63,506 bases of DNA from Pedobacter agri PB92 (GCF_000258495.1 NZ_AJLG01000005.1:1-63506), one strand, 5' to 3'. Shown: positions 1 to 9,334, counted from the first letter of the stretch. Made by a program: numbers and translations. Notes: generated by a model not told the origin, from the sequence alone.

Positions 1-242
1 CGGTTTCCTTCAGCGGCAATTCCTGCGAGATTGATTACTTCGTGGTAATTGGAAACGTCGGTCGGTATAGCTTTTACAAGCACGCCGAAAGCCCTGCATT
101 CATCAGCCAGTTCTTCCAGCGCCTTTGAGTGTCGGGAGGCGATGACCAAATCATCACCATTTTTTGCGAATGTCAGAGCGGTGGCTCTGCCGGCACCACT
201 CGAAGCACCGGTGATCACTACATTTCTTTTCATTTTTTCCAT
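1..242 (-). CDS. Short-chain dehydrogenase/reductase, N-terminal part (cut by window edge)
   Basis: The first ~78 residues of an SDR-family NAD(P)-dependent oxidoreductase run off the left edge. The N-terminus reads MKRNVVITGASSGAGRATAL, giving the classic TGxxxGxG cofactor loop (TGASSGAG), followed by a basic residue after beta-strand 2 (IASR) and an acidic patch (PTDVSN) that contacts the adenine ring. The arginine after strand 2 suggests NADP(H) preference, which is an inference. Two in-frame ATGs are possible, one ending at 242 and one at 233; the downstream one matches the usual SDR start better. Substrate cannot be inferred because the catalytic YxxxK region is outside the window. Confidence 0.85.
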   Translation of the reverse strand, partial: MEKMKRNVVITGASSGAGRATALTFAKNGDDLVIASRHSKALEELADECRAFGVLVKAIPTDVSNYHEVINLAGIAAEGN

Positions 243-295
243 ATTCTTTTAACCATTTGAAACGACATTGGTTTGAGGAGATAGCCAAACCTACT

Positions 296-757
296 TTATG
301 CGCTTTGAAATGAGGTTAGATAACGTTTGAGAAAGGGAGCGGTCTTGCTTTCCTTGATCCTGGTGAGGCCGTGGGTGACTCCGGAATAGACGATATTCCC
401 GCCCTGATCACCTGCTCCCGGACCAATATCGATGATCCAGTCGCTTTGCGCAATCACTTGCATGTCGTGCTCCACAACGATTACTGTGTTTCCGGAATCA
501 ACAAGATGGTTTAGCTGGATGAGTAACTTTTCCACATCTGAGGGGTGCAGGCCGGTTGTCGGCTCATCGAGGATATAAAGTGCGGAGCCCTTCTGGGTTT
601 TTTGAAGTTCGGTAGCCAGTTTGATGCGTTGTGCCTCGCCGCCCGATAAAGCTGTAGCAGATTGTCCAAGTTTGATATAGCCTAAACCTACATCCCCAAG
701 CAAGCGAAGGGAGCGGTGAACACCAGGGTCATCATCAAAAAAAATCACAGGCTTCAT
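296..757 (-). CDS. UvrA-like ABC ATPase, C-terminal fragment after a frameshift
   Basis: This frame carries the missing C-terminus of the UvrA-like protein encoded just upstream on the same strand. It contains the second ABC signature LSGGEAQR, the Walker B/D-loop region [11 protein letters not shown] and the switch histidine context VVEHDM. The initial MKPVIFF of this open frame is not a real start: the correct join lies in the run of eight A at 737-744, where the upstream frame ends ACDFF and this one continues FFDDDPG. With seven A the two pieces form one continuous protein of about 835 residues. Confidence 0.85.
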   Translation of the reverse strand: MKPVIFFDDDPGVHRSLRLLGDVGLGYIKLGQSATALSGGEAQRIKLATELQKTQKGSALYILDEPTTGLHPSDVEKLLIQLNHLVDSGNTVIVVEHDMQVIAQSDWIIDIGPGAGDQGGNIVYSGVTHGLTRIKESKTAPFLKRYLTSFQSA

Positions 758-2804
758 CCACAGTCATTTCCAATACCTCGGCAATGTTCTTCTTTTTATA
801 GGTTATTTCCAGGGTATCGGAATTATATCTGGTGCCCCCACAGGTTGGGCAGGGGGTATACACGCTTGGCAGGAAGAGGAGCTCAACCATAATATAGCCT
901 TCGCCCTGGCAGTGCGGACAACGGCCTTTGGCTACATTGAAAGAAAACCGTCCGGCATCATACTTTCTCTTTCTGGCGAGCGGAGTACTGGAGAAACGTT
1001 TTCGGACCAGATCAAATAGTCCGGTGTAGGTTGCCAGATTAGATCTGGGCGTCCTTCCAATGGGTTTCTGGTCAACAACAATCAGGCGGGAAATTTTTTC
1101 AATTCCGGAAGTGATTTTTCCCTTTACAGGGAGGGGTATTTCGACAAGCGGAAAATCTTTTGTAACCTCTGTATCAATCTCGACCTGCTGTCCAAGGCTA
1201 CTGGCCACAAGCTCTACCAATACCTGACTGACCAGGCTGCTTTTCCCGGAACCGGAAATCCCGGTGACGCAGGTCATCACACCCAATGGAAAGTCAATAT
1301 CCACACCTTTGATGTTATGACGTGTTACACCGCTCAGGCAAAGATTTGATACAGGTTTTCTTGGTTCAACTGGAATATGTGGTGTTTTATCGAAAAGAAA
1401 ATCAGCAGTCAGGGACTTAGTCGCTCTTTGTAATCCTTCAGGTACGCCGTTATAGATAATCTGGCCACCGTCCGAGCCGGCTCCAGGTCCTACATCGATG
1501 ATCCAGTCTGCATGACGGATCACTTCGATCTCATGCTCAACAACAAAGATGCTGTTTCCAGCTTTTTTCAATTTATCTAGGACATTAAGCAATGCCCGCG
1601 TGTCGGCTGGATGTAGTCCCGCCGATGGCTCATCGAGAACGTAAACTACACCAAAAAGATTCGAGTGCACCTGGGTTGCGAGCCTTAACCGCTGCAGTTC
1701 CCCTGGTGAAAGTGTCGGGGTGCTGCGTTCCAGGGTAAGATAGCCTAAACCAAGTTCAAGCATCACTGATAACCTTGAGCTGATGTCGGCGGAAATGCGC
1801 TGAGTGACAATTTGTTTTTCATTTTTCGCTGATAGCCCTGTATAATGGTCAAAAATCCTTGCTAAGGCTGAAAGCGGCAGACGGGACAGCTCCGCAATGT
1901 CTTTTCCCTCAAATTTTACTGAAAGGGATGCTTTGTTGAGACGTTTACCCTCACAGAGGGGGCAGGTAGTGCTAATCATGTACTGTCTGACCCTATTTTT
2001 CATCAGTTCAGACTGGCTCGAGGAAAACGTTTTAAGGATATAGGGTTTGGCGCCGATGAAGGTCCCCATATAATCCGGCGTTTTTTTGTTCTGGATCGCT
2101 TTTGCGGTTTCCTTTGGCGTAAAGCCAGGATATACCGGAACTGTTGGCGTCTCTTCAGTGAAGAGTATCCACTCCCGATCATGTTTGGATAACTCTTTCC
2201 ATGGAACATCAACGTTATACCCCATGGAAACCAGAATATCCCGCTGGTTTTGTCCTTGCCATGCTTTGGGCCAGGAGGCAATGGCCCCTTCACGAATGCT
2301 CAATCGAGGATTAGGAACCATGGTTTGCTCATTAATTTCGAAAACACTGCCCAATCCGTGGCATACTGTGCATGCACCCTGGGGTGTATTGGGTGAAAAC
2401 CCTTCTGCATATATAATGGATTGATTATCGGGGTAGTCTCCCGCCCGGGAATAGAGCATGCGCAACAGGTTGGAAAGGGTAGTGACACTACCTACAGAGG
2501 ATCGAGTGCTGGTACCGCCACGCTGTTGCTGAAGCGCAACTGCCGGCGGGAGCCCTTCGATAGAATCCACTTCGGGTACACTCATCTGGTTAAAAAGCCG
2601 TCGGGCATAAGGCGAAACGGACTCTAGATAACGTCGCTGCGCTTCGGCATATAACGTTCCGAATGCCAGTGAGGACTTGCCTGATCCGGAAATTCCGGTA
2701 AAAACCACCAGTTTATCCCTTGGGATTTCCAGGCTTAGATCTTTTAAGTTGTGCTCCCTTGCGCCGCGAACGATAATCATTTTTTTACTGCTTCTTTCTG
2801 CCAT
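735..2804 (-). CDS. Short UvrA-like excinuclease ATPase (frameshifted near its C-terminus)
   Basis: Tandem ABC-type ATPase of the UvrA family. Walker A motifs GISGSGKSS lie at residues ~37-45 and ~515-523, an ABC signature LSPGELQ at 365-371 and a Walker B ([11 protein letters not shown]) near 389-399. Zinc-site cysteine pairs occur at C145/C148, C281/C284, C629/C632 and C652/C655. The total of ~835 residues including the downstream fragment is about 100 shorter than canonical UvrA (~940), typical of UvrA2-like proteins that lack the UvrB-binding insertion. Such proteins have been linked to drug or DNA-adduct tolerance, so a housekeeping nucleotide-excision role is doubtful. The frame ends prematurely at an A8 tract (737-744). 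The start at 2804 gives an immediate Walker A fold. Confidence 0.9.
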   Translation of the reverse strand: MAERSSKKMIIVRGAREHNLKDLSLEIPRDKLVVFTGISGSGKSSLAFGTLYAEAQRRYLESVSPYARRLFNQMSVPEVDSIEGLPPAVALQQQRGGTSTRSSVGSVTTLSNLLRMLYSRAGDYPDNQSIIYAEGFSPNTPQGACTVCHGLGSVFEINEQTMVPNPRLSIREGAIASWPKAWQGQNQRDILVSMGYNVDVPWKELSKHDREWILFTEETPTVPVYPGFTPKETAKAIQNKKTPDYMGTFIGAKPYILKTFSSSQSELMKNRVRQYMISTTCPLCEGKRLNKASLSVKFEGKDIAELSRLPLSALARIFDHYTGLSAKNEKQIVTQRISADISSRLSVMLELGLGYLTLERSTPTLSPGELQRLRLATQVHSNLFGVVYVLDEPSAGLHPADTRALLNVLDKLKKAGNSIFVVEHEIEVIRHADWIIDVGPGAGSDGGQIIYNGVPEGLQRATKSLTADFLFDKTPHIPVEPRKPVSNLCLSGVTRHNIKGVDIDFPLGVMTCVTGISGSGKSSLVSQVLVELVASSLGQQVEIDTEVTKDFPLVEIPLPVKGKITSGIEKISRLIVVDQKPIGRTPRSNLATYTGLFDLVRKRFSSTPLARKRKYDAGRFSFNVAKGRCPHCQGEGYIMVELLFLPSVYTPCPTCGGTRYNSDTLEITYKKKNIAEVLEMTVDEACDFF

Positions 2805-2832
2805 AGCGATTACAAGGATTATTATATTCTCA

Positions 2833-3638
2833 TTATGATTTCTTTTTGGTATCTGTCGGTTCCTGTACTTTTTCCATTTGAGCAGCCTGCATGCTATCAG
2901 GCGTAAGATTTCCCAAAGCCACCTGCACTTTATTTTTAAAGCCTGAAACCACCATATCTTTTCCTGCCAGCAAAGCCTCGTAGCCGTCTTTTGCGACCAC
3001 TGCCGGATCTGCCAGTTCTCCCTGCTGAACGATTTTTGATTCCAGCATATCTGCTTTGTTGAAGAAGTCTGTGTCTGTCGCTCCGGGTAAAAGTGAAGTG
3101 ACGCTTACTCCGGTGTCTTTCAACTCGTTGCGGATGGCCTCATTAAAAGAATGTACAAATGCTTTTGTGCCGTGATATACCGCTTGATATGGCCCTGGGG
3201 CTTTTCCTGCTACAGAGGCAACATTGAGTATCTTACCTGATCCCCGGCTCACCATATCTTTGAGAAAGAGTTTGGTTAGGGTAACCAGCGAAGAGATGTT
3301 CAGCTGGATGATGTCAAGTTCCCGGTCCAGTTCGTTGTCTGTGAATTTACCATACACGCCCTGGCCGGCATCATTTACCAGTATTTCTACGTGCAGGGCT
3401 AATGCACTGACTTGGTGGTATACCTCCTGGGCATTCCCGGCTATGAACAAATCGGTGCTGATGGTCACCACTTCCACGCCTTCGGCTTTCAGCATTTCAG
3501 CAGTAGCATTGAGTTTCTGTTCGTCGCGTGCGACAAGGATCAGATTGGAGTGATCCTGGGCGAATAGTTTAGCCAGTTCCAATCCGATTCCACTGGTGGC
3601 ACCGGTGATGAGTGCTAAATTTTTTTTTATTGTTCCAT
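2833..3638 (-). CDS. Short-chain dehydrogenase/reductase (one base missing near the start)
   Basis: SDR of the DltE/YqjQ-like type, about 268 residues. The cofactor loop TGATSGIG is encoded at about 3586-3609, with later NDAGQG (the NAG motif), the catalytic serine in VASVAG and YHGTK as the YxxxK pair. No normal start codon is in frame with the cofactor loop: the first in-frame ATG (3582) would remove the whole TGxxxGxG motif. An ATG at 3636-3638 is one base out of frame. If the AA at about 3633-3634 were AAA, the protein would begin METIKKNLALITG and be complete, so a one-base deletion is likely. The only in-frame alternative is the unusual codon ATA at 3628-3630. Confidence 0.85.
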
Positions 3639-3777
3639 GTTTTCAAGTGAAGATGTAATGGAAGAACATTACCTGGCGTAAAAAGATTTAAGTTTAGCGC
3701 ATTTATTATTTTGGTTTTATTGGTATGCGAATTGCCTATATCATAAAAATTAAATTCACCTTAAAAAACACCATATC

Positions 3778-4749
3778 ATGAAAGCAGTTCAAATCACTCG
3801 TCCCGGCAATCCAGGTGTCTTAAAGTTGGTAGATTACCCGGATCCTTCTCCCTCAGATCAGCAGGTGAGAATAGCGGTTAAAGCCGCCGGCCTGAACCGT
3901 GCAGATATTGCGCAGCGACAAGGGAAATATCCGCCGCCGGCCGGTGTTCCTGAACAAATCCCCGGGCTTGAGATTGCTGGTGTGGTCATTGAAAGTGGAA
4001 AAAACGTAAGTCAGTGGAAGTTAGGCGATAAAGTATGTGCATTGCTTGCCGGAGGGGGATATGCAGAACAGGTGGTAGTAGAGGAAGGACAATGTTTATC
4101 TATCCCCGCACATTTATCCTTTGCCGAGGCGGCCAGCCTGCCTGAGGCCATCTTTACGGTGTGGTCAAATGTTTTTCAAAGAGGCGCATTGACTAAAGGT
4201 GAACATTTTTTAGTTCACGGCGGCAGCAGCGGTATCGGCATTACGGCTATCCAGCTGGCCAAAGCATTCGGGGCAAAGGTTTTTGTAACGGTAGGTTCTG
4301 CTGAGAAAGCAAAAACCTGTATTTCACTCGGTGCAGACCTTGCAATTAATTATAAAACTCAGGACTTTCAGAAGTTACTCGCTCCGGAAGGTGTCGATGT
4401 AATTCTGGATATGATAGGGGGAAGTTATTTACCACGAAATATTGCCATAATGCGTCCGGAGGGTCGCCTGGTTTATATTAATGCGATGGAGGGTAATTCT
4501 CCGGAAATCAGTATTGGCGAAGTGATGAAAAAGCGGCTAACCATTACCGGGAGTACACTCAGGGGGAGGGAATATACTTTCAAAAAACAGCTAGCGAAAG
4601 AAATTGAGGAGCAGGTTTGGCCATTATTGGACACTGGTCAATTAAAACCGCTTATTTACAAAACTTTTAGTTTTGAGGATGTCATCCAGGCGCATGAACT
4701 GATGGAGTCCAGCGAACATATCGGGAAAATTGTTTTGGTGCGTGAGTAG
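3778..4749 (+). CDS. NAD(P)H quinone oxidoreductase, PIG3-like (zinc-free MDR family)
   Basis: Medium-chain dehydrogenase/reductase of 323 residues resembling the PIG3/TP53I3 quinone oxidoreductase group. The N-terminal GroES-like domain has GLNRADIAQRQGKYPPP and PGLEIAG, both hallmarks of PIG3. The Rossmann half contains HGGSSGIGITAIQLA for NADPH binding. No structural or catalytic zinc cysteine cluster is visible, consistent with the zinc-independent branch. It likely reduces quinones or reactive carbonyls in the cytosol. It is divergent from the SDR gene to its left and convergent with the next MDR gene. The ATG start sits directly at the expected beginning of the fold. Confidence 0.9.
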   Translation: MKAVQITRPGNPGVLKLVDYPDPSPSDQQVRIAVKAAGLNRADIAQRQGKYPPPAGVPEQIPGLEIAGVVIESGKNVSQWKLGDKVCALLAGGGYAEQVVVEEGQCLSIPAHLSFAEAASLPEAIFTVWSNVFQRGALTKGEHFLVHGGSSGIGITAIQLAKAFGAKVFVTVGSAEKAKTCISLGADLAINYKTQDFQKLLAPEGVDVILDMIGGSYLPRNIAIMRPEGRLVYINAMEGNSPEISIGEVMKKRLTITGSTLRGREYTFKKQLAKEIEEQVWPLLDTGQLKPLIYKTFSFEDVIQAHELMESSEHIGKIVLVRE

Positions 4750-4788
4750 CTAAATATTCGCTTTACACCAGCGTCTTGTTTGTATAGC

Positions 4789-4838
4789 TTGGAATCCAAA
4801 TCAGCTTAACTGCTAAAGGAAGCAAATCTGGATTCCAA
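4789..4838. repeat. Inverted repeat between convergent reductase genes
   Basis: Perfect 10-base arms TTGGAATCCA (4789-4798) and TGGATTCCAA (4829-4838) enclose a 30-base loop. It lies in the space between two convergent genes. There is no T-tract after the stem on either strand, so a simple intrinsic terminator is not obvious; it may be a processed 3' stem-loop or a binding site. Confidence 0.5.
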
Positions 4839-4895
4839 ACAGAATAGCTGCCGGATGACGTTAGTGTCAATTTAAAAAGTATCCGGCTGTATGCA

Positions 4896-5906
4896 TTAAT
4901 ATTCTATGACTATCTTACCGATAGACTTACCACTTTCCAGCAATCCATGGGCCCGTTTCAGGTTCTCGGTGCTAAATCCAGAAAGGCACTGATTGATTGT
5001 GGGGGTGATTGTTCCATTTTCAAAAAGGGTCGCCGCCTGGTTCAGAATGTGGTGCTGACGGATCATGTCTTCTGTCTGAAACATTGATCTGGTAAACATC
5101 AGTTCCCAGTGAAAGCTGACGCTTTTTCCTTTTAGCGTCCTTAAGTTTACGCTTTCTACCGGATCGCTGATCGATCCGATCTGACCTTGTGGCTTGATGA
5201 GGGTAACCATCGCATCCCAATACATATTGACGTCCACGAAGTCAACTATAAAATCTACCTGTTGAAAACCGGCCTGTTGAACTTCCTCAACAAGGTTCTG
5301 ATGATTCACGACAAAATCTGCGCCCTGTTGCTTACACCATTCTTGACTTTCGGCACGGGAGGCAGTAGCGATGACGGTTAATCCGGCTACCTGCTTCGCG
5401 ATTTGAATGGCAATAGAGCCCACACCTCCTGCGCCACCGATGATAAGCAATGATTTGCCGCTGTCACTTTCATTGATCCGGATCCGGTCAAAAAAAAGCT
5501 CCCAGACCGTAAGAAGGGTTAAAGGCATGGCGGCGGCTTCTGCCCAGGAAAGGTTCTTGGGTTTTCTACCCACAATGCGCTCATCCACCAGCTGATATTC
5601 TGCATTGCTGCCGCTTTTGGTGATATCACCCGCATAATACACGTGGTCTCCCTTTTTGAATAAAGTGACCTCGCTTCCGGTGTCTTCAACAATACCTACT
5701 GCATCCCAGCCAATTATTTTGGTTTGCTCAAGTACCTTATCTTTTGCGCTGTTCTGCCTTACTTTATAATCTACCGGATTGACGCTAATTGCGAGGATTT
5801 TAACCAGCAGGTTTCTGCCTTTGGCTTCAGGTTTTTCTGTTTCGAAGGAAATAAAGCTTTCCTCTTCGCTAATTGGTAACGATTGTCTAAATCCTATTGC
5901 TTTCAT
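4896..5906 (-). CDS. Zinc-type alcohol dehydrogenase-like / quinone reductase (MDR family)
   Basis: MDR protein of 336 residues starting MKAIGFRQSLPISEEESF, a form typical of the 'zinc-binding alcohol dehydrogenase family' (ZADH-like, zinc-independent). The N-terminal part has SVNPVDYKVR and IIGWDAVGIV; the cofactor fold has IIGGAGGVGSIAIQIAK (GxGxxG) followed by VIATASRAES. No catalytic zinc ligands are recognisable. Probable cytosolic NADPH-dependent reductase of quinones or enones. It stands alone on the minus strand with a ~390-base leader before the DUF3606/glycosylase operon on the other strand. The C-terminus GKSIGKIVIEY is the normal family ending, so the gene is intact. Confidence 0.88.
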   Translation of the reverse strand: MKAIGFRQSLPISEEESFISFETEKPEAKGRNLLVKILAISVNPVDYKVRQNSAKDKVLEQTKIIGWDAVGIVEDTGSEVTLFKKGDHVYYAGDITKSGSNAEYQLVDERIVGRKPKNLSWAEAAAMPLTLLTVWELFFDRIRINESDSGKSLLIIGGAGGVGSIAIQIAKQVAGLTVIATASRAESQEWCKQQGADFVVNHQNLVEEVQQAGFQQVDFIVDFVDVNMYWDAMVTLIKPQGQIGSISDPVESVNLRTLKGKSVSFHWELMFTRSMFQTEDMIRQHHILNQAATLFENGTITPTINQCLSGFSTENLKRAHGLLESGKSIGKIVIEY

Positions 5907-5995
5907 TGAAATATTTTTAAATACTGATAAGTGTTAGCACTAAAAAGTGAGTAATTTTTACAGGATTTATTTTATAAATTAATCCAACTACTAAA

Positions 5996-6187
5996 TTAAT
6001 GGCATGCCGTATCAGTAACAATAATAGTTCCGTCATTTTCAAAAGTTTTAGTTTTCGAACCGATACACGATTGTGGTTTTTTGAAAAAACCATTTGCATC
6101 ATTAAAGCGTGCTGAAGTCGTTTCGGTAGCTACCAGTACCTTTCTGTACGATTTCCGCATGTCATGATTGGTTATGAGCTTTTCCAA
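5996..6187 (-). CDS. Possible small protein of unknown function
   Basis: A 63-residue open frame starting MEKLITNHDMRKSYRKVL and ending in ITDTACH-like sequence. No family recognised. It lies upstream of the MDR gene on the same strand. The amino-acid composition is plausible for a protein (few rare runs), but there is no clear ribosome binding site and no supporting domain, so it may be spurious or a gene remnant. The rest of the 5907-6302 interval shows nothing else. Confidence 0.25.
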   Translation of the reverse strand: MEKLITNHDMRKSYRKVLVATETTSARFNDANGFFKKPQSCIGSKTKTFENDGTIIVTDTACH

Positions 6188-6302
6188 GCCGCACAGATAT
6201 GAGCGCTTTTAATACCCTTACTGCCAAGGGCTTTCGGTATCGAAAACCAATTGCATAATCGGTGTGTTGTGAGATTAGCAATCAAGTTTAAACTTATAAA
6301 AA

Positions 6303-6593
6303 ATGATTATGGAAATTTCAATTACTAAGAGCAATCCTGGAAATCTAGCGGGCAGATCAGATAAATTGGCTGTTCACAGGAAGGAGGAAATGGACCGTAA
6401 TGCCCTGGAAAGTGACGAAGATACCCTTGAGGCGGAAAGTTTTGGTGCCACTACCGGAATAATAAATGCTGATGATCCAGATGAGCTCGATCAATGGGCA
6501 AGGAAATTCCAGATAAGTGTACAAGATTTAAAGGCGGCCATTGTACTCCATGGCCATAAAATTCCGGACGTAAAAAAATATTTAAGCATTTAA
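6303..6593 (+). CDS. Small DUF3606-type protein
   Basis: A 96-residue protein whose C-terminal half (DDPDELDQWARKFQISVQDL then a KAAIVLHG-type helix and KKYLSI ending) fits the DUF3606 pattern seen in small proteins of Bacteroidota and Proteobacteria: a D/E-rich lead, W/F helix, then a short amphipathic helix. The N-terminal ~50 residues are charged and probably disordered. The start is either the ATG at 6303 or the second ATG at 6309. The stop is followed after a single base by the glycosylase start, so the two genes are almost certainly co-transcribed and translationally coupled. Function unknown; the neighbour hints at nucleic-acid binding or stress. Confidence 0.7.
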   Translation: MIMEISITKSNPGNLAGRSDKLAVHRKEEMDRNALESDEDTLEAESFGATTGIINADDPDELDQWARKFQISVQDLKAAIVLHGHKIPDVKKYLSI

Positions 6594-6594
6594 T

Positions 6595-7368
6595 ATGGCT
6601 GAATTACCAGATCTTTCTGTTTTTGCAAAGATACTCAACAGGCGTTTTAAGGGTATGACTTTGGAGAGGGTAGAGGTTACTGTTGCTGAAAAGCTAAATG
6701 TAAGTAGTAAAGAAGTTAAGCAATGTTTGGAAGGACAGCGGCTTGAAAACGTATCGCGTGAGGGGAAAACGCTTCAGCTACATTTCTCTGCCAACCAGGT
6801 GCTGGGTATACATCTGATGCTTCGCGGTGAATTGGTTTCGCTAGATGTCGAGGTGAACCCGAAATATCAGATACTGGGATTTCATTTTAAGGGTGGAGAA
6901 GGTTTTGCTGTGGTGGACCTTCAAAAACAGGCTACTCCAACCCTCAACCCTCCAAGTACAAAGGTTCCTGATGCGCTGGAAATGGATGAAGCGTATTTTC
7001 TGGATCTGCTTTCCAGAAAGAGAACAAACCTGAAAACCCTGATGATGGATCAGCATCAAATGCGGGGGATTGGTAACTCCTATGCCGACGAGATTTTATA
7101 TCACGCTGGAATCTCACCTTTTTCAATAGCAAAGGCCATTCCTGTAAAGGAAGCCAAAAAGCTTTTTAAGAGTCTGCGTCACGTGCTGGAGAATGCGATC
7201 AGGGATATTGAAAAAGAAAATGGAGATGAACTTAAGGGGGAACTTCGTGATTTCATGCGTATACATGGGGCCGGGATCAAAGAAACTGCAAAGGGGGAAG
7301 AAGTCTTAAGTGACAGAATCGGTGGCCGCAAGACTTATTTTGTAAAATCGCAGCATTTATACAATTGA
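6595..7368 (+). CDS. Fpg/Nei-like DNA glycosylase with atypical N-terminus
   Basis: A 257-residue member of the formamidopyrimidine-DNA glycosylase/endonuclease VIII family. It keeps Glu3, Lys58 in the REGKT hairpin, and the helix-two-turn-helix QMRGIGNSYADEILYHAG (about 155-172) with its DNA-binding Asn161. Two features differ from classic MutM. Residue 2, the catalytic nucleophile, is Ala instead of Pro (MAELPDL versus MPELPE). The C-terminal zinc finger has no cysteines: the turn GGRKTYFVKSQ keeps the expected Arg but is zinc-less. An N-terminal amine on Ala could still attack if Met is removed, as Val2 does in NEIL3, so activity is possible but changed. It overlaps functionally with the preceding DUF3606 gene. 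Confidence 0.85.
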   Translation: MAELPDLSVFAKILNRRFKGMTLERVEVTVAEKLNVSSKEVKQCLEGQRLENVSREGKTLQLHFSANQVLGIHLMLRGELVSLDVEVNPKYQILGFHFKGGEGFAVVDLQKQATPTLNPPSTKVPDALEMDEAYFLDLLSRKRTNLKTLMMDQHQMRGIGNSYADEILYHAGISPFSIAKAIPVKEAKKLFKSLRHVLENAIRDIEKENGDELKGELRDFMRIHGAGIKETAKGEEVLSDRIGGRKTYFVKSQHLYN

Positions 7369-7402
7369 TATGTAAAGGCTGCGGATAGTGCAAAATAATA
7401 TC

Positions 7403-7546
7403 GGTGCAAAAAAATAGTACTTGTGTTTTTAATGCTCATCAGCACGATCACTCAAGGAATATGATAGTGCTGATGCTCACATTGATCCTCAAAAAGGAGA
7501 TTCCATAGGATATGGCATATTGTATATGTCGCCTGATCAAATTTAG
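7403..7546 (+). other. Coding-like remnant in the 7369-7574 gap
   Basis: Between the glycosylase and the convergent peptidase gene, two short open stretches in different frames look protein-like: a leading part ending HQHDHS and a trailing part KEYDSADAHIDPQKGDS, stopping at 7544-7546. One extra A near 7455 would join them. No family recognised and no clear start; it may be a small gene with a base missing, or a decayed fragment. Confidence 0.2.
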
Positions 7547-7574
7547 TTTTTGAAATCCCTGGATAAAGAAAAAT

Positions 7575-8664
7575 CTATATCCTTCTGATATACTTATCCT
7601 TCAGATTTTTGATATTTTTTATTGCTGCTGCTGAGAAACGGAATGGCTTATCCTTGTCTCGTCTGGATGCCTGGTCATAGAATTAAAAAAAAGGAGAAGG
7701 GATCATTGAGTGACTTTAAAAGCTTACGTTTAAGACCATTTTTTTCAATATAATGTGATAAGTATGTCCCTGGGACATGACCACTTGAAAACGGTGTCCC
7801 CTTAAAGTAATCTCTGGTGCGTAAACTTTTCCAGCTACCTGCACCCATCTGAAATAAAGAATCCATTCGTGGAAGGATTTTTTTGCCCTCATCAAAAAAT
7901 TCCTGGAAATATCTCTGGGTAGGCAATAACTTAGTTGCGGTATCAGTCATATATTTTTTATCCACCATATCAGCTGATCCCTCATTCAGTACCCTGTACA
8001 TCGCCATAACAGCGCTCTCATCCTGTGGCTCTATATCGAATGTGGGTTGAGGGCGAAGCATATGATGAAGTTCATGACCGCCCAATGCGCCTATTTTATT
8101 CTGATCATTTTTGAAAGCACAGAGCAGCGTGTAAATAATTAGACCTTCCTGCGCATGCGCATCATTATGAATAGGAATAATAGCTACTTTCAGATCGGGC
8201 AGCGTTTTATGGGAAGTTTTTGGGAGCGCCGAATAGGCATATTGATAAGAGGTTTCAAAATAAGACTTTGGGTTTGCATCAATTGTCTTTAGATATGCTT
8301 TCATATCCTCCTCGTTAATTTTATACTGATTAATCATATAGGTAAGCCAATAGGAATTTGGATCATTAAGTCTTTTCTTCAACCGATCGGCATTTTGAGG
8401 CATATACACGATTTGCATATTCTTACGATAGGACTCAAAATACTCATCATCTACACCCTGATCAGCCATATAGTCTTTAATGGCCTTGTCAGAGATAAAT
8501 GTTTTCCATGCCGACCGGCTTAAGGTATCGCCATTTTTAAGTTTTGCGGTGATCTCAAAATATTTGTAACACGTTGAGTCTACAAAGGATTGGGCAGACG
8601 AGTGAAGGGTTAGAGCTATAAGCCCTAAAATGATGATGCTTAGAAAATGATTTGGTTTATTCAC
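7575..8664 (-). CDS. DUF5700-type putative secreted zinc metallopeptidase (C-terminus frameshifted)
   Basis: The uninterrupted frame covers 7675-8664 (329 residues). An N-terminal signal peptide (hydrophobic residues ~7-20, cleavage near SSAQS) indicates export. The motif HELHH at 197-201 is a gluzincin-type HExxH, and Glu228 in the VLNEGSAD segment is a good third ligand; these are hallmarks of DUF5700, a putative zinc-dependent peptidase family. As read, the protein ends abruptly in FSFFLIL. If one base is removed near 7683-7692 (an A8 tract with adjacent TT), reading continues FYDQASRRDKDKPFRFSA and stops at 7575-7577, giving a natural C-terminus and ~362 residues. Monocistronic; substrate unknown. 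Confidence 0.75.
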
Positions 8665-9280
8665 TGCTATGTTGGTTTGGTTTGCTTTTCGGTCGCAAAC
8701 ATACTAAAGCAAATGTTGGTTTTTAAAACCAAAAACTTTCTGGAATAAGATTCTTCAATTTTCACTTAAAATCATAGAATCATTTGTTGACAAAGGTTCA
8801 ATTCGCAGAATGCCTTGGTATCAACGCAATTGTTTCGAGATATTTCAATTTAAGAATCCAGCAAAAATACAATTCTCAATGATGCTGGCAGCTCTACATT
8901 CCCGCCCATTAGCAAGCCTGATTAGGAATCAGGTACTCAATTCAGCAAGAAACCAATTGGTATCATCTGTTGACAAAATCATTTAATGAGACTGCAAGTG
9001 CCGTCTTACATCTTTTTGCGATATTAGAATATATGGCTTCCACTGTCAAATTGAACCTTGATAGTTACCCTTTATTTTTCGGGATCCCAAAATACAATAA
9101 AACTATTGTTACGTATGCATAGATACTGTTTTAAGCTATAAAAATTGTTCTGGGGGTGTCACTACAAATGAGGGTCTTAGATTTCTGAATTCTACCTATA
9201 AAGTTTGCAGAAAATATCGCTTTGGATATAAGGTACTCACTCATAAGCTTGTATTGTACTAAAAAATGAATCATAAAAAT
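8665..9280. other. Gene-free interval before the umu operon
   Basis: AT-rich sequence of about 600 bases with no convincing open frame or RNA gene. Its right end contains an additional half-site-like motif TTGTATTGTACTAA (starting 9249) that resembles the two TTGTA...CTAA motifs at 9281 and 9309 in the umu promoter. Confidence 0.4.
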
Positions 9281-9311
9281 TTGTAATACTAAAAATATTA
9301 GTATAAATTTG
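9281..9311 (+). promoter_or_regulatory. umu operon promoter with palindromic operator in the spacer
   Basis: TTG at 9281-9283 and TAAATTTG at 9304-9311 fit the Bacteroidota sigma-A consensus TTG-N(19-21)-TAnnTTTG with a 20-base spacer. Exactly between them sits the perfect inverted repeat TACTAA-N5-TTAGTA (9287-9303). A repressor bound there would block RNA polymerase. Related TTGTA...ACTAA motifs recur at 9249 and 9309. Transcription would start around 9316-9320, a short distance before the umuD ATG at 9335. The protein that binds is not known from this window. Confidence 0.6.
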
Positions 9312-9334
9312 TAATGCACTAAGGCAGGGCATTT

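Noticed and set aside
49..252. Plus-strand open frame over the left edge
   Set aside because: It is antisense to a clear SDR N-terminus with the TGxxxGxG motif.
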